From Neodiprion pinetum (Eukaryota; Arthropoda; Insecta; Hymenoptera; Diprionidae): 64,000 bases of DNA. The notes beneath the pieces were generated by a model. That model did no database searches, was not told the origin of the DNA, and saw only the letters and a program-made list of their open reading frames with translations. The position numbers were made by a program, and so were the translations under genes. Shown piece by piece: positions 1 to 13,312 of this stretch (its first letter is position 1; each line of letters begins with the position of its first letter). The stretch lies in contig NC_060237.1 of the NCBI RefSeq assembly GCF_021155775.2, positions 1,118,501 to 1,182,500 on the forward strand, given 5' to 3'.

Positions 1-1612
1 ATTGCAAGTCTAAGAATCGAGGAAGAGAAACTACGAGAGCCTGAGCAGATCTCTCAGTAATTTCGGCCGGTCACTCTTCCTCCCTTCTCTCTGTTCCTCT
101 GGAATAAAATTAGACGTTTTATAAACGATCGTGCCATCTTCAATCCCGCGCGATATATTTATCTTTGATAAATCTTGCCGCCTCGTTACTTGTTAGGTAC
201 TCGTATTCCCTCATTAATCTTTTCCCTAATTCAACTTTGGAGAAAACGAGGCGCGTAGCGGGAATTTTTTCACCCCTGCCGTAGGATTTCTTCTCCGTAA
301 ATTTGGCAACGCGATCCGTCGGAGTAGCAGCAAGACGTTACAATCATACGAGTGCAGTTTGTGCAGAGGCTGCAGCTGATCGTCGGATAGCGAGTCAAGG
401 CTTATGCGTGTGCGCTCGAAACGCGCGAAGCAACGATTCTCTCCCACGATCCTCGTGACACAATGAGGCTTGATTTATAAGATCCTGCGTTTATGCCTTC
501 TTGTGCCCGCGTACGGAACTTGCGTGTCGTCGCGACGTCTCGGACCTTTGATCATCTCGCGACAGGTTACGTGTACAGTTTTAGCTCGCCGTCGGGCCAA
601 CAATTTTTTTAAATAAATGTCGTAGACAAGTTTCGCCATTCTATAATGGACGGCGCTCATTTTCAATTACACGTCCTCTCTCTTCTTCTTCGTTCGTTCC
701 AATAGTTTAAATATTCCCGCACAGTCCTCAATTGTGACGAAAGAAATGTATGTGAGTTGGAAAATAAGTAGGTATGCTTTCGCTCGAGAACAGAAATTGT
801 CTTTGGACTATCACTTTTTTTTTTTTTTTTTAAATAGTCAAACCATTTGGTTTACAAGGTTTGTAAAGTCGAGGGTACAAGGATCAGACATCAGCTATTT
901 ACGAGGATTTCTTTTCTAGCCGCATCGCACAGAGGAGGGGGGGGGGATTTATGGCAACGAGTCGCTGATAAGAGGATAAAGGCATGCGAACACTGAGTCA
1001 CGAACGCATTGTACCGGCGACTGTCATCCGGCGAAGATAACAAACAACGTTCCTGTAACAGCTCTCGGCCAGAAGTGTAGGTAAGGCCGTGCCTTACGAT
1101 ACCGGCTTACACGAAACAGGCGTTTTGCACAAATCGCGAAGAAAAGCTCACTTTCGGTGTAAACATGAAATCGCATTATAACGCATCAATCGTGAGACAA
1201 TAAGGTTTCTCACTGTCGGTTCGGTACGACTTATACCTGTAACTTAGGTACGAGTAAAATCCTATTCGTCGACTGTGAAACGACGTTGTCGATAGTGAAG
1301 TAATACCAAGCGATGACTGCCATGGTTAGAGTAATTTCATCATGTTCATCTCGCAGAGGGTGTGCTGCGAGGTGTGCAGGGTATCATCCCCATCTTTCGT
1401 TCAATTATACTTTTATCACTTCCATCTCCACATTTGATCAGTATTATTTTCTTCCCGTTGATTCCTCGCTTTCTATGTTATTTTGATTTACAATCAGCTA
1501 GTGTTTTTCCTCCATTCTAATTAGAATTAAACAGTCTTAGGTTATCATTGGTCTTTTTGTGATTTATGCCCGTGGTCCCAAGGGACTTACACTCCGGAAT
1601 CAAATAAACATA

Positions 1613-1660
1613 CTTTCTCTCTCTCTCTCTCCATCTATCTATCCATCTAACTATCTCTCT
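1613..1660. repeat. CT/ATCT microsatellite
   Basis: A run of CT dinucleotides grades into ATCT/ATCC tetranucleotide steps. This is a simple repeat with no coding interpretation. Confidence 0.85.
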
Positions 1661-2770
1661 ACTAAACGCTACAGAGTGGGGGTGAATAAGCGAAGTGACT
1701 GCGACACGACGGGGTCGGCGCTCGATTCCTGGAGTCGATGAGAGGAATGCTATCGGAAGAGGTGTGCGGCGCAGCACCGCGTAGCTAACGATAGGCCGGA
1801 GGGCATGGAATCGAGGATGCAGTCCGCGGTATGCTGGGTGTGCGGTTGGTCGAGCTGGCGCAGAATGCACATGAATGAAACTCTCATTCATGGAGCGCGG
1901 GGCCCGGTGAGGCCCCTCGAGTCGGGGGAGAGAACCCCCTGTAAGGGAACCGGCGGGCCGCACACGTGATCACCATTGTTAAATAGCGCTCGGCGACGAC
2001 GCGTTATTCCAACTTTTTACCCTAGACGCCGGCCGCCGCGCCGCCGTCGAGCATCGAAGGCGGAAACATGGAAACTCGTTGTCCCTACGCAGGATGCGCC
2101 GATCGTGATTGAGGCTCCTGCTATTCCAGCAGCCGGCGGCTCCGGGAATCCGATCGTCCTAAGCGCCACGGCGCTCGCGTCCCCCCCTCCCCCCCTACCC
2201 CCACCTTTCAGGAATCTAGTTTACTGCGGTTTGCCAGCTTTTATTTCTATTCGGAAAACAGCTAGGCGCGCGTCTCCGCCGCTGTTATCTACTTACACTT
2301 ATACTCACGCGCACCTACCTGCGACGCGATACAAACCTACGTGTCATATCTACGTGCATTTTTATTCCACAAACTATTTCTCCTCGCTAACGAACCCTGT
2401 TACACGTCGCATACAAATCGTCCGCGTATCGCGCCTTCTAACGCCCCGGGGATATATTACGTATTATACCTACACCTTTATACAGGTGTGATCTGAATTT
2501 TATTGCAAATTATACGCCAGCCAGGCTGTTAACGTCGATCTGTGTCAATGGTGAAATTTTTCTCTTATACGTTGAAATTAAACACCTTTTTTTATCTCGA
2601 TTTTATCTATCGCTAATTAATGCGTCGATTATACATGGAATAGATTTTTTAAACGGTAAACAAATTCAACGGAGACTTACAGATTTAAATACTATGTGTA
2701 ACGACGAGTTACGACAGATTTTTACGGTTTGAACATCGACAGATCTTACGAAGCACTTATGAAATTTCCA

Positions 2771-2789
2771 ATCTCTCTCTCTCTCTCTC
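2771..2789. repeat. CT dinucleotide microsatellite
   Basis: About nine uninterrupted CT steps are present, followed by CC. Confidence 0.85.
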
Positions 2790-3875
2790 CATCGAAAGTT
2801 TTCCTGACACAGTGACTGGGCTAATTCGAAAAAAGCAAAAAAAGAAAAACGGATCGACAGAAGATTGCGTAACGATGTCGGTGGCATTTAATACGTTATG
2901 AAAACCGAATGAAATGTGAAATAAAAAAGGAAAAAAAAATCGGTAGCATCGCCACGCAAGCTCTTAATTTAATCGTAACCATTAAATTTTCGGGCAGCAC
3001 GAGGGGAAATACGAGGGGAGCCTTGAATTCGGTAATTACATTATACGCGGCGTGGGGAGGAGCTTCTATGATCGTACGCATAGGTACGTATATGTATACT
3101 CATCGTGCCCAGCATGGTATATCAATTTTCATGAAATGATTACTCAGCGGCGCCGCCTTGCGGCTATAGGCACCTCATGCCTATGCATGTACAACATGTT
3201 TTCACCAAATTTGAATAACAATCTACCTCACCTACGCCAATTCAACCCGCATATGCAGCCCGCGGTTCGTCCGCCGTTAAATTATCACCGCATTTATATG
3301 TATACAGGGTGTGTAACGTACAGACGGTTATGTCCGAGATTTTTGTTGTCGTTTATTTCTTTTCCAATTTGAATGATATTATCGTTGCGTGATTGCGCGT
3401 CTGATTGTACTGAATTATCGAATAACCAAAATGAAGTTTCGCCGACGTTTTTATACCGCACGCGTATAATCTATGTATCTATAATATATGTAACGAGCGA
3501 GAATTTACTCAACCAAGAGTGAATAACGGCCGAAAATTCAATCCTTTCATATTACTCGAGTGAGTCAATCGGAGATTTAGAAATCAACTCCGCAAATGAC
3601 GGCTACCGCTAATGGAAATTGGAGGTGGTCATGTGTGTGTGATTCACACGAGTTCTATGGACATATACCTACATGATAGCAAGCACGTAACGTGCTCAAC
3701 GCGGGGCAGCTTCTTATCGCATTGATTCATTCAAGATGTGTGGGAGGCTCCCGGAGTCTAATGGCTGAGCAAAAGCCCCATGGCGTGCTCCACATGTACG
3801 TGCATGTATGTATACTCTAGAACTCCGTCTCCTCGTCGTTGTCGTCGTCGTAGCTTACGAAACAAAGAGGAGACA

Positions 3876-3878
<3 letters not shown>

Positions 3879-3909
<31 letters not shown>
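3879..3909. repeat. GA dinucleotide microsatellite
   Basis: About fifteen GA steps are visible, preceded by a short GTCGTC trinucleotide run near 3832-3852. GA runs can bind GAGA-type factors in insects, but nothing here shows that they do. Confidence 0.9.
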
Positions 3910-3913
<4 letters not shown>

Positions 3914-6900
3914 TGAGAAAAAAAAAGCATAGAGATAATTGGTGCGTTTCGAGTAATTAGGTTGCGACGAGAAAATTTGTCAAATTGTAGACCGAAAGCG
4001 CTTGTATATTATACCTATAATAGAGAAGTGGAAGCGGCAGGTATCAAAACCGTAAATTCGGATACGGGTGTAGATTCCCGTCACACGAGACGGCGGATGA
4101 GCGTAATATCGATACTCCAGACGTAAGCATACGTATATAATGTTGTGCAGCGCAAGCCGTATACATGGCAGAGAGAAGTAGCGTGATATTTTAATACCTT
4201 TGCCGAGCTCTCAAAGCTTGGCCATGCATCGGGATGTTCGGCGATGCGATCCGTGTCTATACACCTATACACCCATTCACCTATACACTCGGTCACCTCA
4301 CCTGCGCCAGTATCTACGTCCTGTACGTATAACTGCAATAATAAAATTACCCACGCATATGAATTAGAATATGACTCTAGATGATAATTTATGTAGAAAT
4401 TATTCGTAATGCGCACGTGTGTGCCTGCGTCTGCTTAAATACGCGTTTGATGCAGGTATTATATGTATATACAAGGAATATGCCGCCGCGGTGTCGTCGT
4501 TGATACAAGGTAGAGGTGTAAGTGTGCAGTCGAGAGAAGAAGAAGCAGAAGAAACAAGTTTTCGCCGGCGTGTATTATTATACTTGTGTATACTTATAAC
4601 ACACGTCTTTCGTAAACTAGTAATATACACGTACGTATGTGTGTAAATAAAAATGGGTAAGATATGCATAAATATTACACAAATATCTCGACAGACACAC
4701 GTACCTGTAAGAAAAAATTTATTTCGTGAGAAAGTGTGGATGCATATATTCACATAGAATTATTAATTACAACGTTGTGATATGCAGCGATCCCGCGTAA
4801 TCGCGCGTAAGCCGCTGGTAGGTGTACGAGTTATAAACGCTACGACGCGAAATTATCGAAAATGAAATGCGAAAAGCAGGGTCGCGATCTTTTGCCCTGA
4901 CAATTACGTTTTCTTATCCACCGGGAAATATCGTGTACGAAGGAAAATATTGTTTTATCGTCAGCACCGATCGAAGCTTACGTGACTGCACCGGCCGTGT
5001 GCAGTGCGATTGTATCAAACGAAAGGTGTATTATTACATTGCATAATACGTATATGATATAGGTATAATACGGGCAAAACTCGCGGCGTTGCTCGATTAA
5101 CGATCGTCGCATGGGACTCGGAATATAATATCGCGTGTATTATTTCATATTGTATTACGGAAAACCGCGCGCGCCAATTGCGTCTCAGCTCTGAGTCGGT
5201 TCGAATCTTCGCGTACAGACGGCGGGCAAGTTCTCTTAAAAATTCTCAATTCTGCCGTACACGTACGCCCGGTGTGCCTAATTATTCCACTTTTGGACGC
5301 AGCTGCGTAGAATATAAAGACAGCCTTGATACTTTCGGGCTCACGTGCGTGTAACATTAGTTTTTAAACTCGCTGCTGCTGGAATTCTCGTCTGGATCAC
5401 CATTATTCGCCTCGCGACGAAACGGCCGTAAAGAGCGAGAGAGAGAAGGAGAGAAATAAGCCTTCAAACTGCAGTTCTCGAAGTAGTTCAAGCGGGCGAT
5501 TTTCAAATATCGTTCGATTTAAACGCAACATATCGCGGTGACAATTTTCTGCGGATTTTGAAAATCCCGGGTAATCTGTTCACCGCAAATACGATCAGAG
5601 AATCAAAGGTAGCGCTCCGTGACTTACCATTGGGTTGGTTCCATCCATGCCGGGTATCGCTGGGCAGCTTGGTTGATGGAATAACGATATTATATTTTCA
5701 AACTCCCGCGCGCTCGATCGTCAAATATCGATCGCAAACTGCGGCCGTATTGTGTCACTGGCGTAAAATGCGCTTTAAAATCACCATTGTAATCAAGGTA
5801 AAGTATAACGGGGATGAAGAACAGTAATCACTCAGAAACGAACACTGCATTAAGATCCACTGACAACGGCGGCAGCTCGCAAACGTCGAGCTCCCGACGA
5901 TCATTATACGTAGATTCGCGTCAACGCCGTTACACGATCGATGGCGAAATTCAGATCGCGGGGCGCATCGTGTTCGACATTTAAACGCGTGTTTTATCCA
6001 ACGTCGCAGCGCTTGTTCGCAACCAGCCGTGAGTGTTATTTATAGTACGCGTTATCGCTTGATTGTTTAATCAGCGGTTCGTCGAGTATCCATCGGCTTG
6101 TCAAACTGTATTTTATTTAAAAATGGAAGGTTTATCCGTCGCCCGTTACTTGCGTCGTCGCGTCCCGAAGTCGGATTTTCTTCTACTCGGTGTAAAAACA
6201 GCGCGATATTCGTCACACGCGGCCGACAACGAGGAAGATCAGCGTGGCGGAGGCTGTGCGCGTCAGGCGCAAACGCAACGGAGAGGCCGGTAGTTCGCGT
6301 CCGGCAAGAAACGAGGGACGTTCGAATTGTGTTGAATTGTGTTGTCGAGTTGACGAGCCGCGGCAAAAGCAAACCTGACGGGGGGCAGCGGAGGGAACGC
6401 GGGAAGCCGAACCCCCACGATTTCTACCGAACATCACCGAAGTTTACCGAGCCGCCCGACCAGCCTCAGTCTTTTACCACTGGTCCAGCCGGACGCTGCG
6501 AAGAAAAAGCGATTTTTCACATACGCTCCTCGCCGTCGTGACTCGTTTTATCACGCTCGAAAGCTCCTCTCACGTTCGCCTACTCCTCGGTCGATATCCT
6601 CCTTGCAAGGTTCGTTTTTCGGACCTTTTTCTAAACTCATCGATTCGTACCGTTTTTCGAAAGATTCGCGTTCTCGCCGCGCAGAGAACGAAGAAAGGAG
6701 GAATCCAATCTTTCGAATGTTCCGTTTGAAATTAGTCATCGATTACCGCGGCCTCTCGGATATAGGTACATTTATACTTACGTACGTGTACGGGTTTGAT
6801 TAGTCAACGCTTATTTTTGACGAAATTGGCTGTGATGCGTTCATCTGCAGTTCCGAGATTTCGCGCGTTATATAGCTACATAGGTATAGATGGCTCATAA

Positions 6901-8748
6901 GTTCTAAGTGTACCGAATTTCTTTGATCACCGAAGAATGGAGAAACGATCGGTTTTGGTTGCTGTCTCCTCGTCGGTGTATAGATGTTTTATCGCAATTA
7001 CTCAAGTTTTCGACTCGCGAGAAAGGATCGAGCGTACTAGCTGAAGAGCAATTGAAAGATATATACCTCCATTAAATATGCGACTGTGATGTGAATTAGT
7101 CGAAATCAATTGTTAGTGTCCAGTTAGAAAGGCGCAACAGAAAAAAAAATAGAAAATTCCTTTTCATCGGACACACGCGACCCGAAGACGGGTTCGAGCA
7201 GTTGAGCCAGTCAAATTACTCTCATTAATATCAATTATCATCACTACCGTCGTCTGCTATGGTTGCAGCAACGCGGTATACATATATATTGCCTACAGAG
7301 TCAAAAGATACCGTGATGCACGGATAATAAATGGGCACGCGTTCCAAGCATCAAGCTTCAATGACGACAACGGTCGTTTGGTGATCACCTGGAACCTCGC
7401 GTAAAAAAAAGATATAATGCTCCTCGTTACAATTTCGGGACTTCCCCAGATCTCTTATCTAATTTACGTAACTTTCTTGCACCACAATTTTCAGACCTCA
7501 CACGCTTGCCGACCCCGTGACTGATACAACTCTCCGTTTCCGATAACGAGCGATGCAAAGAGCCGCGTGAGACTTGAGGATGAGATTCCCGCAGGCGCGT
7601 TTCACGGCTCCGAGACTTGACTCTGGCCGTGTACTCGGCCAGTCAGTTAGTCAGTATGCATGCACACATCCGAAAGCAGATGTTCCTTCGGTTCACACGC
7701 ACGTGACGTGCGTTCATGCGTGTATACCGCAAGGCAGAGACCGCGTGGGACCTGCAGGCACGCCCTTGCTGCAACGCGTCATTCCTCATTACGTTCTCAC
7801 AATCGGTTGGCAGGCCATCCTCGTATGCATCTCGGTCTGCAGGCTGCGTGATTGGGTGGTACACGAGAACTTTCCTTACGCTCTCGAATCTCAATTTTAC
7901 TTCACCGCCGAACTCAAACGGAACAAGGTTCTTTCTTTTAAAAAAATAAAGTATAAAAGGAAATTGCAATCTCGTCAAGACGTTCGCTACGTTCGCTACA
8001 CTGCGATCAACGCTAATCGTCGTTGGTCCTCATGCCTATCCGATCGAATGATCATTGTCCATGGTCAACGATCGGTAATAATGATCTGTATCATGAAAGT
8101 CCTGTAAAAGTCCCACATATGTGTGTCTCATTGTCTGTTTTACACCCGATCCGATCTCTGGTCAAGTGTTTCTTTCGAGAGCTGAAACTGCTTCGTGGAA
8201 CCTACGGAAGTCGATTGAAACAGTCCAACGGAGTACCGTGATTATACTCAAGAGTGCAGGGGACGAGATCGAGTGCGAAGATCGGACCAGGTTCATGCTT
8301 CTGAAATAGACTGGTACCATTGGTCAGGGACGTCAACGATCGTTCGCAACGCGACAGAAAACACACGAGGCGATAAAACGAGCTGTCTTGTCCATAGGAA
8401 GCGACAACGTCATGCGGTATCTCGGTTCACAATCAGCATCCGCACGCTACGCATGGAAGTTATACATGTATGTAGGTACTATTGAAAGACCGAGTGTACA
8501 AAGACTGGCCGTAATCTTTCGTTGACTCGTTCGCCGAGTGGCACTCGAACCGACGTCGTTATCCGGTCTAAATTTAACGACGCCCATCAATAATAATCGA
8601 GAAAGTCCGTTACAGTGCACAAATTATACGCACACGCGTAATTCATCCGATCGCAAGATCACAGCTTTCTCGCAGTCGGATTAGGATAAAATCGGTACCA
8701 GCCAATCACGACCGTTACAGCTGAATTCCCCTACAGTGTACCAGGATT

Positions 8749-8766
8749 TATCCTCCCGGGAGGATA
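8749..8766. repeat. 18-bp perfect palindrome
   Basis: The sequence TATCCTCCCGGGAGGATA reads identically on both strands with no spacer. It could form a cruciform or bind a dimeric factor. No second copy was noticed nearby. Confidence 0.8.
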
Positions 8767-11700
8767 GCGGGTATCTCCCGTAAGCCCATGCGCCATGAAA
8801 GTGCGACGGTGTTCCTGGTCCAGCCGACGTGGGACCGCTCGAGCGGAGAACAATTCAGCTCGCACCTGTTGCTCCCGCCCCGGCAACACGGACTCGGAAT
8901 CGTTCACCCGCGACATACCACGGCACCGCGGCTTTTTGCCTATGACTCATCACCGCTCGAACGCGAAAACTGTGCAATGCCGTCATAATTCGTTCCTTCC
9001 ATTCCGCCGCTGTGACTAACCGGCAACGCGATAGCCGGGCTGACGCGTTTTATCTCGAACGGGTTGAGTCCTCCTTGGGTGTAACGCGCGTGGCGAACGG
9101 TAAACTCCCGCAAAACTAGACGACGGAGGAGGCTCTATGATTTACGGGATGTATTCCTGTTCGACGCCCTGGAAACGGCGCGAAAGAGCGATAACATAAA
9201 TATCGCTCCTTATGGGAACCGCTCGGCCCTCGGAAGGACGGGAGGAGAGAAGACACGGGAGACTCGAGAGATGTACGAGGATGGAGAAAGACGGAGAAAA
9301 TTGGCTCCTCCGCCCATTGGTTGACTTAAACGGTATAATTGAGCCACGGTATACCGCTCAACGAACTCCAAGATTGGCATTAATTACCGGATAGCAAATT
9401 TCAAGTTCGTTTAACTTGAGACGGGCGACCGGCTTGCTCTGTCTAAACCGATTAAGCAACCAATTAAAACTTGTACAGAGAGAGAAAGAGAGACTCAAAG
9501 GGAGGTACGATAATCGCACCTTCGGACGCTTTGGTCCGTGGAAAATAACACCGCGTCAATTATGCAACGGACAGAATTTTTTTGATCGCATCGCCAAGCT
9601 GCAACTGCTTGCACGTCCTACGTGCCATTCCTAATTAAGACGGGTGATCAACTTGTGGGAGTGAGTGCGTATTTTCAAACGTAAATAAAAACGCGGACTG
9701 CTTTGTAGAGATCCGCTGCGTAGGATAGTCGAACGGCAGGTATGAGAATCTAGCTGTTGCGCTATCGCGTTTCTTATGATTTACGACCGCAACTCACATC
9801 TTTTTGGACCGTTCAATTCGCCTTAACGTTCGACTTCCGGTTTCGACAGACACACCGTTTCGCAACGCCGAATCGCACGTTCCCTGAGGGCGATTCGAAC
9901 GATCGAGGACCAGATCAATGAATCACGACGGAATTCAGTAGTAGCAGTGTTCCGCCCGTACAAATAATCCCGGGCCTCGTCACCGCTGCATGACATATGC
10001 GTGCCACTTTAGGGATTCCCTGAAAGCGATCGCAACGATTGTTCCCAACCGCGTTGGGCTTAGTCACGTCAATTCTTTCTCCCATACTCGCCGCAGCGAA
10101 TCACCGAAATCGCCCGACTTTCCCGCTTTGCTTTGCGGGCAAACTCAATTTAAAACACAGTCGGTTCCCGGCGTACGAGACTCGGCGATAGATAATAGAG
10201 AGGCATCGAGTATCGAGTATCGAGTCCGGGACGTTTCTTACCGCCGATGCCATGCCGCGGGAGGAGAGAGAGGTATTGTTGTTGCGTTTGGTGTCGCTTG
10301 GGTAACGAGTCAAAGAGATTGATATATCACGTCGTATACATGTGCCCACGTCGGTCGGGGAGACACGCTGTAATTGGACAGCTCGGTGCATCGAAGAAGG
10401 TCCAGAGGGCTGCCGGAGTTCATGAAATCTTGACATATGCTGGAAACGCGAGCCGCTCACTCCGCAGGCCTGCGGCGGACGTCTTAAAGAGTGCAATTTT
10501 CAACCAGCGACTCCTTCCGACTAGCGATCGCCCATCGGCCGTCACTGTTATCTTCACTTTTTCCACATCTCGCTCCGCTCGATCGTTCATTCCCATTCCG
10601 GTACTCGGCCTGATTTCGTGCCAGTATTGTTAGGGGATGGCGGAGAATGGAGAGCTGTTTAGAAATATGATCGACTCTTGACTATTTTCCTTTCATTCTC
10701 GCGGTATTGGCTATGGAGGACCGTCGGTTATGGGGGAATCCGGGATTACGGGTTCAAAGTTAAAAGTTACAAGTTTATAAGGAGAAGGCTTCGCTCTCAC
10801 GCCTCGTTGACTGGCGCTCGCCCACGTCCGAGACATTAATGCCTCTCGACTCGTAGACTCTGCCACGGAGACGCCGTTATATTAACGATTATTGACGATA
10901 GGTTGCCCAAATAATTATTATCAAGCCCGCGAATGCCGGTCCCAAGCCGTCTTGGATTGACCTCCGATTCTGTACTTTTATTAGAGAAATTTCTTGGCCG
11001 CCAAACCGGAAGTACGTAAGGAGAGGATTAAAAAAAGAGCCAAAGAGTAATTGAAAGAGGAGGAGAAACGAGAGGCAGAAAGAGAGAAAGCGATATCCAT
11101 CCATGCAACGCGCGACATGCGTTCACCAACTGGAAACTGACTCAAATTATCTCGCAATTAGGAAGTCTGCCGGCTAATTTATCCCCGCTGTCAAATCGTT
11201 CGGACGGCTATCTCGAGAGCGTTCAACCACGTCGACGTCGACGACGTCGCGGGTTATCAAGAGCCTATATCTATCGCACGGGGCTCGGATTTGACAGCTC
11301 GTGGGCGCGCCGGTTGCTCGCCCAAACTCTTAGCGCCGCGTCCCAATTACCAACTCGAGGAGATCCGACGCGCATCTCGGACGTCACGTTTCCTAACTCC
11401 TCAATTTGGTATCTCGCGTGTTAAATAGACCAGGGTGAAAAGGTTTCGAACAAAAGTGAAGGGTTCGGGCTCGTGAGTGCGATCAAGCATATTCTGGCCG
11501 GGAATTCACATCTTTTTCACATGTTGGCATCGTTTTTCTTCTAATTAGAAAGCTTGACTTCACAGTCGATGAAACGAAAGCGATACTGCCAAAGAGAATA
11601 AAGTCTCGTCAGGCCTCAATCCCTGTTCTTGCTTCAATTCCGAGAGATACTCTCAGGTGCTTGCAGCTTGCGGTAATAACGACGCGGTGCAGGATTGGGG

Positions 11701-11854
11701 TTGTATCTATGTCTCTGAAACCGCATTTTCCAATCCTATTCACTGCCGATTTCTCCTCCGTCGCAGCAGCAGCAGCTGTACAAGGACACACTCTGCAGCT
11801 ACGTACGAAGTATATTTTTGCGAAGCGTCGAGCGCGCAGCTTCCATGTTCGTAA

Positions 11855-11886
11855 CAGCGGCAGCAGCAGCAGCAGCAGCAGCAGCG
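11855..11886. repeat. CAG trinucleotide run
   Basis: An almost pure CAG run is preceded at about 11764-11775 by a shorter one. No surrounding reading frame looks like a coding exon (for example a polyglutamine tract), so it is listed as a simple repeat. Confidence 0.85.
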
Positions 11887-13288
11887 TAGGCTAAGGACCG
11901 GTGGATTATGAATGGTCGTATGAAAGTATAAATTATAAATACGCTGCAGGTATGGATGTGGGCTGCACGCGTGGAGTGCTTGTGCCGTAAGAATGCGTGG
12001 ATGTAAGGAACGAAGAGTTATCGCTGCCATTGTGAAGCACTTTAAAGAGACTGTCGTTTGTTCGCCATGTAGCATTGCCTGGACCACGTTGGAGCCGCTG
12101 GTACAGGTACCTGCCTATCTGCGAGCAGCCCATTAGTAAAACAATACCTACCGCACCGGGCGTGCAGCGTTATCGGAACCCGGCTTGTTAACGTGACGTG
12201 AATGAAGACCCGGGCCTTCCATTTTCGATTATTAATTTCAAGAGGCTCGCCTTTTCCACTCGGAGATTGTCCGACCCGCCGTGCAGGCGCGGCTCTTTGG
12301 AAACTGGCAGCAGGCAGCAGCTTTCGGTGTAAACTTTGCTCACGGGCTGCGGTCCATGAATTATGCTGATAAACCTTCTTCGCGCTGCTATTCGTTCGGA
12401 CGGATTCGGGAACTAGTATTTCCTCACTTTTTAAACATGAGTCCGAATCACCGCAACGTTACACGTATTACAGGTACCCGTGTGATACCTACCTTACGAG
12501 GTATATCGGCTCGTTCCCCGCATACAGATTTCTCTATCTCCGCGGCGGTGTTTATTTAATATGCCTACCGGTATCAGAATTTGCCTGTGTAAATGGATAT
12601 TCGTGTTACCTCATACGCGCAACTCCTTTACGGAGGTAGGTATGGCTCGAAGGGGTTCGGCCAAGTTAGGTGGATATAGGGACCCTCGTTTTGCGTGGGC
12701 TTGGAATGTTTGGGTGCGATCGCATTTTGCTGAAAACATGTTACTGCACGCACCGCAGGCTCGCCGCAAGTCCACCGTGGATCGAGGGCCAAACGACGCA
12801 CACCTTACGCGAGGGAATCACGACGATTCGAACGTCGGAACGTATTAGCTCTATTCGAGACTACGAACGATAAGATCCAATTTTCCGTCTTGGCAAAAAG
12901 TGGAAGAAGACCGTAGGAGATTACGCCGCGTGATGTTAAGCCGTGTCGTCGCTCCGACTCGACGGACGAATTTAATGAATATAATCCGTGTAATAAACTC
13001 GGCGAGTTTTCTCGACGCGAAGTGGTACGTGAGGATCTTATACGGAAGAAATAAAAAACCAACCGAAGGCACGATAAGACGGAGGTGAATGGAGAAAAAA
13101 ATTTTAACAAGTTGCCGCACGCGGCTTGCGCATTGACACGGCGAGCTGTTGCGCGCGGACCGGTGCGCAACGAAGCGTTAGTCTATTTATAGAATTTGTG
13201 CAAACTTGTCTGCAACTCTGCGATCCGCAGCTTAAGCTGCAACCAAGACGCGTTGCACCTACGTAGGTATAAGGTACGCGCGTCGGGT

Positions 13289-13312
13289 CGTTCGTTCGTT
13301 CGTTCTTTCGCT
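13289..13312. repeat. TTCG tetranucleotide repeat
   Basis: Tandem TTCG steps decay into TTTCGCTCGCTC. This is a simple repeat in noncoding context. Confidence 0.75.

Noticed and set aside
1976..2491. Open stretch of 171 codons on the plus strand, starting Arg-rich then Pro-rich
   Set aside because: Composition follows local CG- and C-rich DNA; no domain, no splice context, and the minus strand is open nearby as well.
7574..8107. Plus-strand open stretch of 177 codons
   Set aside because: Three other frames are open over the same bases, the peptide shows no family features, and the sequence carries CACACG/CGTG-rich noise.
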